Counted from the first letter of the stretch, positions 1 to 8,846 are shown. The stretch: DNA of 64,000 bases from JBBROS01 sp965213855 (GCA_965213855.1 CBDCAA010000007.1:496001-560000); one strand, 5' to 3'. Notes: generated by a model not told the origin, from the letters alone. Numbers and translations are program-made.

Positions 1-378
1 GTCCTCGGCGTCGGTCGGCACCAGGTCGACCGAGCCGAACCGCCGGGGATCGACGAACCCGACCTCCCACCCGTCATCGGTCTCGAGCGCCACGTGCTCG
101 TGCGGGACCGGCTCATTGACACCCCGCTTGCGGATCAGCATGCGGCCGGACATGCCGAGATGGATCAGCACGCTGGTCCCGCCCGCAAGGCGCATCAGCA
201 TGTACTTCGCGCGGCGCCGGAACCCGAGCACGCGCGCGCCGGTCAGCTTGGCTTCGAGGCCGTCGGGGAAGGCCCAGCGCATGTCCGGCCGGCGCACCGC
301 CGCGCGCAGGATGGTGCGCCCCTCGAGCCGGGCCGCGAGCCCGCGCATCACTGTCTCGACTTCTGGGAGTTCCGGCAT
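1..378 (-). CDS. mutM: Formamidopyrimidine-DNA glycosylase (Fpg/MutM), 3' end outside window
   Basis: Base-excision repair glycosylase/AP lyase that removes 8-oxoguanine and formamidopyrimidines. The first 126 residues are visible. They open with MPELPEVETV, the family N-terminus in which Pro2 is the catalytic nucleophile and Glu3 the acid. Lys58 (in RRAKYM) matches the conserved lysine near position 57, and IHLGMSGR and DPRRFG are family motifs. The C-terminal helix-two-turn-helix and zinc finger lie beyond the window edge. The gene is divergent from ubiE with only 27 bp between the start codons, the usual alphaproteobacterial mutM/ubiE arrangement. The start is fixed by the need for Pro at position 2. 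Confidence 0.95.
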   Translation of the reverse strand, partial: MPELPEVETVMRGLAARLEGRTILRAAVRRPDMRWAFPDGLEAKLTGARVLGFRRRAKYMLMRLAGGTSVLIHLGMSGRMLIRKRGVNEPVPHEHVALETDDGWEVGFVDPRRFGSVDLVPTDAED

Positions 379-405
379 GCTGCCGCTGACGTATATGCTC
401 GCCCC

Positions 406-1161
406 ATGAGCAGCAACACAGACCCGGGTTCCGAGACCGACTTCGGCTTCGCCACCGTCCCCAAGGCGGCCAAGAAGCCGATGGTGCGGGCGGTGTTCGA
501 CAGCGTCGCCGGGCGCTACGACGTCATGAACGACCTGATGTCCTTGGGCATCCACCGGTTGTGGAAGCGCGACTTCGTGGCCGGGCTGGACCCGCGGCCC
601 GGGCGCACACTGCTGGACCTGGCGGCAGGGACGGGGGACATCAGCTTCGCCTGGCGCAGCCGGGGCGGTGGGCCGGCATACCTTACGGACATCAACGAGC
701 AGATGCTGGCGGTGGCGCGCGAGCGTGCGGCCAAGCGCTCCGATGCCGACGTGATCACGATCATGGTGGTGGATGCGGAGGACATCCCGTTGCCGGACGG
801 CAGCGCCGACCGGGTCAGCATCGCGTTCGGGCTGCGCAACTGCACGGACAAGCCGGCTGTGCTGCGCGAGGCGCGGCGCGTGCTGCGGCCGGGCGGGCAG
901 TTTCATTGCCTGGAGTTCTCCCGCCTGCAGGTCGCTGCCGCCACGGCCACGTATGATGCATGGTCGTTCCAGGTGCTGCCGCGGCTGGGACAACTCGTCG
1001 CCGGCGATGCCGACAGCTACCGTTACCTGGCCGAGAGCATCCGCACCTTTCCCGACCAGGATACGCTGGCCGGGATGATGGAGCAGGCCGGGCTGAGCCG
1101 GGTGCGCTACCGCAACCTGACCGGTGGGATCGCGGCGATCCACGTGGGCTGGCGGCTTTGA
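406..1161 (+). CDS. ubiE: Ubiquinone/menaquinone C-methyltransferase UbiE
   Basis: SAM-dependent C-methylation of the benzoquinol ring in ubiquinone synthesis. The protein is 251 aa, normal for the family. The UbiE signature YDVMNDLMSLG lies at residues 38-48 and the SAM-binding motif I, LLDLAAGTGDI, at 69-79; the C-terminal half carries the family segment around HCLEFSR. I chose the ATG at 406; a longer open frame reaches upstream but would run across the divergent mutM gene. Seven bases after its stop comes coaBC, so the two are likely co-transcribed. The gene usually found between them, ubiB, is absent here. Confidence 0.95.
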   Translation: MSSNTDPGSETDFGFATVPKAAKKPMVRAVFDSVAGRYDVMNDLMSLGIHRLWKRDFVAGLDPRPGRTLLDLAAGTGDISFAWRSRGGGPAYLTDINEQMLAVARERAAKRSDADVITIMVVDAEDIPLPDGSADRVSIAFGLRNCTDKPAVLREARRVLRPGGQFHCLEFSRLQVAAATATYDAWSFQVLPRLGQLVAGDADSYRYLAESIRTFPDQDTLAGMMEQAGLSRVRYRNLTGGIAAIHVGWRL

Positions 1162-1168
1162 CGGTCCC

Positions 1169-2359
1169 ATGAAGGTCCTGCTGATCGTGACCGGGGGCAT
1201 TGCGGCCTACAAGTCGCTCGAGCTCGTCCGACTGCTGCGCAAGGGCGGCATCGCGGTGACGGCGGTCCTGACGAAGGCGGGGGCGGAGTTCGTCACGGCG
1301 CTCAGCCTGCAGGCCTTGACCGAGCAGAAGGTTTACACGGACCTGTGGTCGCTGACGGATGAGAGCGAGATGGGCCATATCCAGCTCAGCCGCGCCGCGG
1401 ACCTGCTGGTGGTGGCGCCGGCCAGCGCCAACACACTGGCGAAGATGGCGGCCGGGATGGCCGATGACCTGGCGACCACCGTCCTGCTCGCGACCGACAC
1501 CCCGGTGTTGGTTGCCCCGGCGATGAACGTCAGGATGTGGACCCATCCGGCGATGGTCGCGACGATGGCGACGCTCCGGGCGCGGGGTGTCCATGTCGTC
1601 GGGCCGGATGAGGGCGCGATGGCGTGCAACGAGTATGGCTTTGGACGCCTCGCCGAGCCGCCGGCGATCCTTGCGGCGATCGGCGCCTTGTTGGCGCCGC
1701 CGAGCAAGCCGCTGACCGGGCGGCATGTGCTGGTGACCTCCGGCCCGACGCACGAGCCGATCGACCCGGTGCGCTACATCGCCAACCGCAGCTCTGGCCG
1801 GCAGGGCCATGCGATCGCGGCGGCGCTGGCGGCCCGGGGCGCCCGGGTGACGCTGGTGCACGGGCCGGTCAGCGTGGCCGATCCACCCGGGGTGGATGCG
1901 GTCGCGGTCGAGACCGCGGCCGAAATGCTGGCCGCGTGCCAGGCCGCGCTGCCAGCCGATGCCGCGGTGTGTGCGGCAGCGGTCGCGGATTGGCGGGTGG
2001 AGGGGGCAGCCGGGCACAAGCTGAAGAAGCGGCCGGGCGATCCGCCGCCCGCGCTGACGCTGGTGCAGAATCCCGACATCCTCGCCACGCTGGCCGCGAG
2101 CGGGCCGGCGCGGCCCGGGCTCGTGGTCGGGTTCGCCGCCGAAACCGACGACGTCGTCGCCAGCGCGGTTGCCAAGCGGGCCCGCAAGGGTTGCGACTGG
2201 ATCGTGGCCAACGACGTCCGCCCGGAGACCGGGATCATGGGCGGATCGGACAACGAGGTTGTGTTGGTGACGGCCGACTCGCAGGAGGCGTGGCCGCCGA
2301 TGGACAAGAGGGACGTCGCGGAGCGGCTCGCCGACCGGATCGCTGCCGTCTTGTCGTGA
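1169..2359 (+). CDS. coaBC: Bifunctional phosphopantothenoylcysteine decarboxylase / phosphopantothenate-cysteine ligase
   Basis: Carries out two consecutive steps of coenzyme A synthesis: ligation of cysteine to 4'-phosphopantothenate (CoaB) and FMN-dependent decarboxylation to 4'-phosphopantetheine (CoaC). The protein is 396 aa. The N-terminal flavoprotein domain (about 1-180) has the PASANT motif near residue 84, PAMN near 117 and the substrate-loop cysteine in ACNEYG near 153. The CoaB domain (about 183-396) has GPTHEPIDPVRYI followed by NRSSG, and the lysine-rich HKLKK near 283-287. The start at 1169 gives the canonical KVLLIVTGGIAAYK N-terminus. It follows ubiE by 7 nt and faces the HU gene across a strong hairpin. 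Confidence 0.96.
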   Translation: MKVLLIVTGGIAAYKSLELVRLLRKGGIAVTAVLTKAGAEFVTALSLQALTEQKVYTDLWSLTDESEMGHIQLSRAADLLVVAPASANTLAKMAAGMADDLATTVLLATDTPVLVAPAMNVRMWTHPAMVATMATLRARGVHVVGPDEGAMACNEYGFGRLAEPPAILAAIGALLAPPSKPLTGRHVLVTSGPTHEPIDPVRYIANRSSGRQGHAIAAALAARGARVTLVHGPVSVADPPGVDAVAVETAAEMLAACQAALPADAAVCAAAVADWRVEGAAGHKLKKRPGDPPPALTLVQNPDILATLAASGPARPGLVVGFAAETDDVVASAVAKRARKGCDWIVANDVRPETGIMGGSDNEVVLVTADSQEAWPPMDKRDVAERLADRIAAVLS

Positions 2360-2367
2360 ATGAGCGA

Positions 2368-2401
2368 CGGAGCGGCCAGAACCCCCGTTCCGGCCGCTCC
2401 G
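2368..2401. terminator. Hairpin between convergent coaBC and HU genes
   Basis: Perfect 10-bp arms CGGAGCGGCC (2368-2377) and GGCCGCTCCG (2392-2401), extended inward by four more pairs after one mismatch, with a CCCC-containing loop. It lies between the two convergent stop codons and could terminate transcription from both sides. There is no T-run on either strand, so the terminator role is inferred from position and stem strength. Confidence 0.55.
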
Positions 2402-2411
2402 ATCGTGCGGT

Positions 2412-2738
2412 CTACTTCTTGCCCTTGCCTTCTTTTGCCTTGCCCTTCGCGGCCGGGGCCGGGGCGGGATTCAGCGCATCCTTGAGCTGCTTGGCTGGCG
2501 AGAAGGACAGCTTCTTCGACGCTGCGATCTGGATCGTCTCACCGGTGGCCGGGTTGCGGCCGGTCCGCGCCTCGCGCGCAGCGACCTTGAACTTGCCGAA
2601 GCCGGGGATTGCGACCTCGTCCCCCTTCACGGCCGACTCACGCACGGCGTCGAAGATCGCTTCGACGACGCTCTTTGCTTGCTTCTTTTCCATCCCGTGC
2701 TGGGTCGCGATGTGGTCAGCCATTTCGATCACGTTCAT
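2412..2738 (-). CDS. HU-family DNA-binding protein with lysine-rich tail
   Basis: Small histone-like protein that bends and compacts DNA as a dimer. It has 108 aa from the ATG at 2738. The HU/IHF fold covers about residues 1-90, including GFGKFKV and the minor-groove-inserting arm with GRNPATGE. Residues 91-108 form an Ala/Pro/Lys-rich tail (PAPAPAAKGKAKEGKGKK), longer than in the 90-aa E. coli HU and reminiscent of histone-like tails. The single-gene context, convergent with coaBC, does not distinguish HU from IHF, but the arm sequence and self-standing gene favour HU. Confidence 0.93.
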   Translation of the reverse strand: MNVIEMADHIATQHGMEKKQAKSVVEAIFDAVRESAVKGDEVAIPGFGKFKVAAREARTGRNPATGETIQIAASKKLSFSPAKQLKDALNPAPAPAAKGKAKEGKGKK

Positions 2739-2824
2739 CAAGACGCCCTTTCGTCGTTTTTCAGGAACCGCACCTAACAGGAATGCAATGCGCCTGTCAC
2801 GCCGCGGTCAAGGCGGAAACGCTA

Positions 2825-2858
2825 TTGCGCTGCGGCATCGATGGATTCCGCGGCGCAA
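2825..2858. repeat. Inverted repeat upstream of the formaldehyde dehydrogenase gene
   Basis: Arms TTGCGCTGCGG (2825-2835) and CCGCGGCGCAA (2848-2858) pair at 10 of 11 positions around a 12-nt loop. The remaining pair would be G-U in RNA. It lies in the 231-bp gap between the HU start and the TTG start at 2970. It could be an operator or a leader hairpin; its function is not shown by the sequence. Confidence 0.4.
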
Positions 2859-2969
2859 TCGTTGCGGGCGGTGGAGGGCCCATGTCGTTCGGCGGCCCGG
2901 GCGGTGTTTCAGTCCAGGCGAATCCGTTTTAGAACCGACGGCCCGCCCTTTGCCGCTGAGGAGTCTCCC

Positions 2970-4079
2970 TTGGACGTTCGCGCCGCCATCGCCTTCGAGG
3001 CCGGGCAACCGCTGCAGGTCGAGACCGTCCAGCTCGATGGCCCGCGCGCGGGGGAGGTGCTGGTCGAGATCAAGGCGACCGGCATCTGCCACACCGACAA
3101 GTTCACCCTGTCGGGCGAGGATCCTGAGGGGCTATTCCCCGCCATCCTCGGCCACGAAGGCGCAGGCGTGGTGCGCGAGTGCGGTCCCGGCGTGACGTCG
3201 CTGGCGCCCGGCGACCACGTGATCCCGTTGTACACGCCCGAGTGCCGCGAGTGCGACTACTGCCTGAGCCGCAAGACCAACCTGTGCCAGAAGATCCGAG
3301 TGACCCAGGGGCGGGGGGTGATGCCTGACGGCACGAGCCGGTTCAGCTACAAGGGCAAGCCCGTCCTGCACTACATGGGCTGCAGCACCTTCGCCAACTT
3401 TACCGTGCTGCCGGAGATCGCGCTGGCTAAGGTGCGGAAGGACGCGCCGTTCGAGAAGATATGCTACATCGGCTGCGGCGTGACGACGGGGGTGGGCGCG
3501 GCATTGTTCACCGCCAAGGTGGCGCCCGGCGACCGCGTCGTGGTGTTCGGGCTTGGTGGGATCGGCCTCAACGTCGTCCAGGGTGCGCGCATCGCCGGCG
3601 CCGACCAGATCGTCGGCGTCGACATCAATCCGGGCCGCGAGGCGCTCGCCCGAAGCTTTGGCATGACCGATTTCGTCAATCCCAAGCAGGTCTCGGGCGA
3701 CATCGTCGCTCATCTCGTCGAACTCACCCGCGGTGGCGCCGATCATAGCTTCGAGTGCGTCGGCAATCCCACCCTGATGCGGCAGGCGCTCGAGTGCGCC
3801 CATAAGGGCTGGGGCAAGTCGACCATCATCGGCGTGGCCGGCGCCGGGCAGGAGATCAGCACCCGCCCCTTCCAGCTGGTGACCGGGCGGGTGTGGCAGG
3901 GCAGCGCATTCGGCGGCGCCCGGGGGCGGACGGACGTCCCTCGCATCGTGGACTGGTACATGGAGGGCAAGGTGAACATCGACGACCTGATCACCCACGT
4001 GCTCCCGCTGGAACGGATCAACGATGCTTTCGACCTCATGGCACGCGGTGAGAGCATCCGCAGCGTGGTGGTGTTCTGA
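2970..4079 (+). CDS. frmA: S-(hydroxymethyl)glutathione dehydrogenase / class III alcohol dehydrogenase
   Basis: Oxidises S-hydroxymethylglutathione to S-formylglutathione with NAD+, the glutathione route of formaldehyde detoxification, and can also reduce S-nitrosoglutathione. The protein is 369 aa, the normal class III length. Catalytic-zinc ligands are Cys40 (GICHTDK) and His62 (GHEGAG). The structural-zinc cysteines are 92, 95, 98 and 106, and the NAD-binding motif is GLGGIGLNV near 196. I place the start at TTG 2970 because GAGGAG sits 6 nt upstream (2958-2963) and this start gives the family N-terminus; the longer in-frame extension has no homology that I recognise. No S-formylglutathione hydrolase gene is nearby. 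Confidence 0.95.
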   Translation: MDVRAAIAFEAGQPLQVETVQLDGPRAGEVLVEIKATGICHTDKFTLSGEDPEGLFPAILGHEGAGVVRECGPGVTSLAPGDHVIPLYTPECRECDYCLSRKTNLCQKIRVTQGRGVMPDGTSRFSYKGKPVLHYMGCSTFANFTVLPEIALAKVRKDAPFEKICYIGCGVTTGVGAALFTAKVAPGDRVVVFGLGGIGLNVVQGARIAGADQIVGVDINPGREALARSFGMTDFVNPKQVSGDIVAHLVELTRGGADHSFECVGNPTLMRQALECAHKGWGKSTIIGVAGAGQEISTRPFQLVTGRVWQGSAFGGARGRTDVPRIVDWYMEGKVNIDDLITHVLPLERINDAFDLMARGESIRSVVVF

Positions 4080-4873
4080 TGCCCCCTCTCCCGCTCGCGG
4101 GAGAGGGTCGGGGTGAGGGTGCGCTTGCGGGCCGCACCGCCATCGTGACGGGCGCGGCGCGCGGCATCGGCGCCGCCATCGCCCGCCTGTTCGCCGCCCA
4201 CGGCGCCACCCTGGTCCTCGGCGACCTCGATGGCGCGGCGGCCCAGGCTCTGGCCCGATCGCTCGGGCCGCAGCACCAGGCGCTCCGCGCCGACGTCGCC
4301 AGCCTGGTCGATGCCGAGGCGCTCGCCGCCCTGGCGCAGTCCGCGACCGGCCGGCTCGACATCCTGGTCAACAACGCCGGCTTGGGCCTTAGCAAGCCGT
4401 TCATGGACACCACCCCCGACGACATCGAGCGGGTGATGCGGGTCAATCTCGTTGGCACGATGCTGTGCAGCCAGGCGGCGCTGCGGCGCATGCTGCCCGC
4501 CGGCTATGGCCGCATCGTCAGTATCAGCTCCATCTCGGGCCAGCGCGGGAACGTCAACCGCACCGCCTACGGCGCCAGCAAGGCCAGCATCGAGCTGATT
4601 ACCCGCGTCATGACCGCCGAACTGGCCGCCCCCGGGATCACCTTCAACGCCATCGCGCCTGGCGCGGTGGAGACGGAGATGGCGGCCACCCTGCACGACC
4701 CGGCGACGCGCCGGGGCTTCGAGCAGCGCACGCCGCAGGGGCGCTATGGCAGCGTGGACGAGATCGCGGCCGCGGCCCTGTTCCTCGCCAGCGAAGCCGC
4801 CGGCTACGTCTGCGGCCATACCCTCAACGTCGACGGCGGCTTCGCCAGCGCCGGACTGATGGGCGGGCGCTGA
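4079..4873 (+). CDS. SDR-family NAD(P)-dependent oxidoreductase
   Basis: Classical short-chain dehydrogenase/reductase of 264 aa with a Rossmann fold: TGAARGIG at 24-31, NNAG at 98-101, the catalytic serine in the SISSISG stretch near 150, and YGASK with Tyr164/Lys168. The C-terminal GAVETEM and NVDGGF segments are typical of FabG-like reductases. The substrate cannot be read from the sequence. The ATG overlaps the frmA stop (TGATG) and the stop overlaps the CoA-transferase start, so the three are translationally coupled. The first 15 codons are made of a palindromic repeat (see that entry), which gives the odd N-terminus MPPLPLAGEGRGEG. No alternative in-frame start lies between it and the Rossmann strand. 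Confidence 0.9.
   Translation: MPPLPLAGEGRGEGALAGRTAIVTGAARGIGAAIARLFAAHGATLVLGDLDGAAAQALARSLGPQHQALRADVASLVDAEALAALAQSATGRLDILVNNAGLGLSKPFMDTTPDDIERVMRVNLVGTMLCSQAALRRMLPAGYGRIVSISSISGQRGNVNRTAYGASKASIELITRVMTAELAAPGITFNAIAPGAVETEMAATLHDPATRRGFEQRTPQGRYGSVDEIAAAALFLASEAAGYVCGHTLNVDGGFASAGLMGGR
4084..4118. repeat. Palindromic intergenic-type repeat captured inside the SDR reading frame
   Basis: Perfect 11-bp arms CCCTCTCCCGC (4084-4094) and GCGGGAGAGGG (4097-4107), separated by TC and followed by TCGGGGTGAGG. This layout, a GC-rich hairpin with a GGGGTGAGG tail, is the kind of short extragenic palindrome often scattered through high-GC proteobacterial genomes. Here it begins 5 nt after the start-codon A and is translated. 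Confidence 0.7.
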
Positions 4874-6096
4874 TGCCCGGTCCCCTCGCCCACCTCAAGG
4901 TACTCGACCTAACCCGCATCCTGGCCGGGCCGTGGGCGGCCCAATTGCTCGGGGATTACGGCGCCGACGTCGTCAAGATCGAACGTCCCGGCACCGGCGA
5001 CGACACGCGCGGTTGGGGGCCGCCCTGGACACCGGACGCCGACGGTGAGCCGACGCGGGACGCCGCCTACTTCCTGTGCGCCAACCGCAACAAGCGCAGC
5101 GTGACCATCGACTTCACCCGGCCCGAGGGCCAGGACCTGATCCACCGCCTGGCCGCCGATAGCGACGTGCTCATCGAGAACTTCAAGGTCGGCGGGCTCA
5201 AGCCCTACCAGCTGGACTACGAGAGCCTGCATAGGGTCAACCCGCGCTTGGTCTATTGCTCGATCACCGGGTTCGGCCAAACCGGGCCGTATGCGCCGCG
5301 GGCAGGGTACGACTTCCTTATCCAGGGCATGGGTGGCCTGATGTCGCTCACCGGCCGCGCCGATGGCGAGCCCGGCGCCGGGCCGCAGAAGGTGGGCGTC
5401 GCGCTGACGGACGTACTGACAGGGCTGTATGCCACGACGGCCATCCTCGCCGCGCTCGCGCACCTTGACCGCACCGGCAAGGGCCAGCACATCGACTTGG
5501 CCTTGCTGGACGTGCAGGTCGCCGCCCTGGCCAACCAGACCCAGAACTACCTGACGACGGGGAGAGCCCCGGTCCGCATGGGCAACGCGCACCCGAGTAT
5601 CGTGCCGTACCAGGATTTCCCGACGGCGGACGGCGCCATGATCGTTGCCGTCGGCAACGACAGCCAGTTCGCCCGCCTCGCCACCGCGGCCGGGGTTCCC
5701 GAATGGGCCCAGGACGCCCGCTTCGCCACCAACCAGGCCCGGGTTGCGCACCGCGACGCCTTCGTCACCGCCTTCACCCCGGTCGCGCGTACCCGCACCA
5801 CCGCCGACTGGATCGCCCGGCTGGAGCAGGCCGGCGTGCCCTGTGGGCCCATCAACGACCTCGCTCAGGTCTTCGCCGACCCGCAGATCGAGGCCCGCGG
5901 CATGCGCATCGCCATGCCGCACGCGGCCGGGGCGGACATCGCCCTGGCGGCGAACCCGGTCCAGCTCAGCGCGACCCCCACCAGCTACCGCCATCCGCCG
6001 CCGCTGCTGGGTGCCGACACCCGCACCATCCTGCAGGACCGCCTGGGCCTGAGTATGGCCGAAATCGACGCCATGTCGGCCAGGGGCTTGGTCTAG
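4873..6096 (+). CDS. Class III (CaiB/BaiF family) acyl-CoA transferase
   Basis: Family III CoA-transferase of 407 aa, which moves CoA between carboxylic acids through mixed-anhydride and aspartyl-CoA intermediates. The N-terminus KVLDLTRILAGPW followed by GADVVKIE, the CANRNKRS stretch, YCSITGFGQTGPYA and GYDFLIQGMGGLMS (with the conserved catalytic aspartate) are all family hallmarks. The C-terminal GVPCGPIND motif is also intact. The ATG at 4873 overlaps the SDR stop (TGATG). Substrate unknown. Co-transcription with an SDR and a formaldehyde dehydrogenase suggests a small catabolic operon but does not identify the acid. Confidence 0.92.
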   Translation: MPGPLAHLKVLDLTRILAGPWAAQLLGDYGADVVKIERPGTGDDTRGWGPPWTPDADGEPTRDAAYFLCANRNKRSVTIDFTRPEGQDLIHRLAADSDVLIENFKVGGLKPYQLDYESLHRVNPRLVYCSITGFGQTGPYAPRAGYDFLIQGMGGLMSLTGRADGEPGAGPQKVGVALTDVLTGLYATTAILAALAHLDRTGKGQHIDLALLDVQVAALANQTQNYLTTGRAPVRMGNAHPSIVPYQDFPTADGAMIVAVGNDSQFARLATAAGVPEWAQDARFATNQARVAHRDAFVTAFTPVARTRTTADWIARLEQAGVPCGPINDLAQVFADPQIEARGMRIAMPHAAGADIALAANPVQLSATPTSYRHPPPLLGADTRTILQDRLGLSMAEIDAMSARGLV

Positions 6097-6117
6097 CCCC
6101 GCCAACCAGGACCTACC

Positions 6118-6966
6118 GTGCCCGAAGGCCATACCGTCCATCGCCTCGCCAACGCCTTCAACGGCGCGCTTGCCGGCTGCGTCGTCCACGCGAGCAGTCC
6201 ACAGGGACGGTTCGAGTCCGGCGCGGCCGCGCTCGATGGCCGGATCCTCGAAGCCGCCGAGGCGCATGGGAAGCAGATGTTCCTCTGCTTCTCCGGCGGC
6301 GTCTGGCTTCGCGTCCACCTCGGCCTGTATGGCATGTGGCGCTTCTTCGGCCCGGATCTGGCCGCCATCGGCCGCCGCCGCAACAACCCGGCCCCGGATG
6401 CCGGCTTCCCGCCGCCGCCCCGAGGGCTCGTCCGCCTCCGCCTCGTCACCGCGCATCACGTCGCCGACCTCAGCGGGCCGACCGCCTGCGAACTCCTCGA
6501 CCAGGCCGAGAAAGGCGCCGCCGTCGCGAAGCTCGGCGAGGATCCGCTCCAGCCCGACGCCAAACCTGGCCGTGCCTACGCGAAGATCCATGCCTCGCGC
6601 AGCGCGCTCGGCCAGTTGCTCATGCGACAGGACATCGTCGCAGGCATCGGCAACATCTACCGCGCGGAAATCCTGTTCCGCGCCCGCCTGAACCCGCACG
6701 ATCCAGGCCGCGACCTCACGGCCCGGCGCTGGAAGGCGCTGTGGTCCGACCTCGCCACGCTGCTCCAGGACGGCGTGCGCACCGGCCGGATCGTAACGAC
6801 CGGCGCGGCCGATCGCCCGCATCCGACCGGGGCGGCGCGGCGTGGGGAGGCCAACTATGTGGCCCATCGGGCTGGGAAGCCCTGCCTCATTTGTGGCAAC
6901 CCGGTGCTGGCAGAGCCGATGGCCGGGCGGACCCTGTACTGGTGCCGGACATGCCAGACAAAGTGA
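6118..6966 (+). CDS. Endonuclease VIII-like DNA glycosylase (Nei family)
   Basis: Fpg/Nei-family DNA glycosylase/AP lyase for oxidised bases, 282 aa. It starts with GTG; the mature N-terminus PEGHTVHRLA supplies the catalytic Pro2 and Glu3 and fixes the start. The helix-two-turn-helix segment QDIVAGIGNIYRAEILF lies near residue 180, and a C-terminal zinc finger has the spacing C-x2-C-x16-C-x2-C, ending three residues before the stop. The PEGHTVH opening resembles actinobacterial Nei2 rather than MutM, whose PELPEVE copy begins this same window. It follows the CoA-transferase by 21 nt in the same direction and may be co-transcribed. Confidence 0.92.
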   Translation: MPEGHTVHRLANAFNGALAGCVVHASSPQGRFESGAAALDGRILEAAEAHGKQMFLCFSGGVWLRVHLGLYGMWRFFGPDLAAIGRRRNNPAPDAGFPPPPRGLVRLRLVTAHHVADLSGPTACELLDQAEKGAAVAKLGEDPLQPDAKPGRAYAKIHASRSALGQLLMRQDIVAGIGNIYRAEILFRARLNPHDPGRDLTARRWKALWSDLATLLQDGVRTGRIVTTGAADRPHPTGAARRGEANYVAHRAGKPCLICGNPVLAEPMAGRTLYWCRTCQTK

Positions 6967-6993
6967 GCCCGGCCGATACCGAGCAAGCGGCGG

Positions 6994-8845
6994 TCACTTG
7001 ATCGGGGCGCTGGTTTGACACTCGCCCGGGCGCGCAGGCCGAAGGATCATGGACCGGAGCAACAGCGGGGGCGCTGCCGCGCGGAACGTCAAATCGACGT
7101 CGGGTCCGGCGGGCAGGCAGAGGTCGGGGCCTAGCCCGGCGGGCGAGCCGTTCACGAGCACGGACGCCGCGCCCACCATGTCCAGAGCGAGGACCATCGT
7201 CCTGCCCTCGGCCGCGGGACGCATGACCAGGCGCGGAGACGGCGTCGCGGCGGCCACGCCCTGCTCCCCCGCCTCGAGCCAGCCGGAGACCTCGTAGATC
7301 CAGCCGGAGCCGGCGCGGCCGAAGTCGACGGTCTGTTCCGGGGCGAGGTCTGCCGCGGCCAGGGGCCGCGGGCCGGACGCCGCCGCGCGGCAGAACACCG
7401 TGTCGATCCACCAGAGGCTGCGTGCCCGGACGCAGGGGGCGGCCGGCACGACGCCCAGGGCCGACAGGCGGCTGCGCAGGTCTTCGCCGAGCGGGATGTC
7501 CGGCCCCATCGTCCATAGGCGGCCGCCGGGCGGGGTGCGCAGGCCCTGCTCCAGCCGGGCCCGCAGCACGCCGCCGGTCGCGAGTCCCGTCGGCACGATC
7601 GAATAGAACCGCGACGCCGCCGGCAGGGCGGGCACCCAATACCCGTCGGGGTGCCAGGTCATGATGTAGGCTGCGGGGGCGGCCAGGGCCGCGGGCGGCG
7701 CTGGCGCGTATGCGTCGGCCCAGGGGCGGTGCCAAAAGTCGGCAGGCCGGGTTGCGGTGACCAGGGCGGCGGTTGCGGCCAGGCAGGCCAGCTCGCGCCG
7801 GCGTGGGCCCGGCAGGCGCGCGACGGCGTCGATCGCCCCGATCGCGGCAAGCATCTCAAGCCCGACGGCATAGCGTTCGATCGCGAACACGCCGAGCCAT
7901 GCCAGCGCCGAACCCCACAGGAATGGCAGCATCCGGCCCGCGCTGCGCCAGGTGAGGACGACCAGCGGCAGCCCAAGCAGCAGCCGCGGGTCGGCGAAGG
8001 GCAGTTCGGCGGTGGGATGCTCGCCCAACGCGATCCTGAGCGGATAGGCGAGGGCGTCGAGCAGGCCGGCTGGCAGGAACCGCTGATCAGCGAAGTCGCT
8101 CGCCATGGCAGAGGGTGACCGAAACCAGGTGTTCATCAGCGGGAACACGGGGTTGCCGAATGCCGTCCAGAGATAAGCGGCCCAGGCGCCGCCCGTGACG
8201 GCGATGCCCGCCACGAACCCCGCCGCTGACAAGCCGGCCGCCTCGGCGGCGCCGCGCCAGGTGCGCGCCGGCCAGAGCGCGGCGGCGATGAGCCCCACGG
8301 CGTAGAGCCCGTTGGTGAGCTTCAACCCGGCGGCCGCACCGACGAGCATGCCGGCCCACAGAAAGGGCGCGCGCCGTGCCGCGTCCGCATGCAGCAACAG
8401 CAGCAGCCCGCCCAGGACCAGCGGCAGGACGAGCAGGTCGGCGAAGCTGGTGCCGATCTCCGACAGCACCATCGCCGAGGTGCAGCCCGCCATCGTCGCC
8501 ATCGCGCGCAGGGCCGGATTGCCGGCCAGGCCAGCGAGCCTTCCCGTGATGGCCCAGGCGACCGGGGCGACGGTTGCCTGCAACGCCGCCAGGACCATGG
8601 CGGCCGAAAACGGCGACAATGTGCGGCGCAGCAGGTATTGCGGCACGTAGGGCAGGGGGTTGAGGTAGGCCTGGAACCCTCCGGGCCCGACGTCGAGCGG
8701 GTAGCGCCCGTTCAGCAATGCGTGGGCGGCATAGGCGTGGTAGTTCTGCAGGTCCCAGTTCGCGTCCTGCCCGGCCCAAGCGGCCACCGCTGCGAACCCC
8801 GCTACGCCAATGAGGTAGACCAGGCCGAGCGCGGCCCAGCCCGGC
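6994..8845 (-). CDS. Polytopic membrane protein, possibly a GT-C type glycosyltransferase
   Basis: Large integral membrane protein of about 617 aa, starting with GTG. Hydrophobic segments are spread over residues 1-400, including the first helix (LGLVYLIGVAGFAAVAAW), LVLPLVLGGLLLLLH and GLPLVVLTW. The first periplasmic loop contains GQDANWDLQNYHAY, an acidic/aromatic stretch like the catalytic loop of GT-C enzymes. The C-terminal 200 residues look soluble and beta-rich. I do not recognise a precise family; a lipid-linked sugar transferase is plausible but not shown. Its start codon overlaps the DUF1684 gene stop (TAGTG), so it is the last gene of the chorismate mutase-hisC-tyrC-DUF1684 run. 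Confidence 0.7.
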
Positions 8846-8846
8846 A

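Noticed and set aside
4909..6867. 652-codon minus-strand open frame
   Set aside because: Antisense of the CoA-transferase and Nei genes, both with clear family motifs; the shadow has none.
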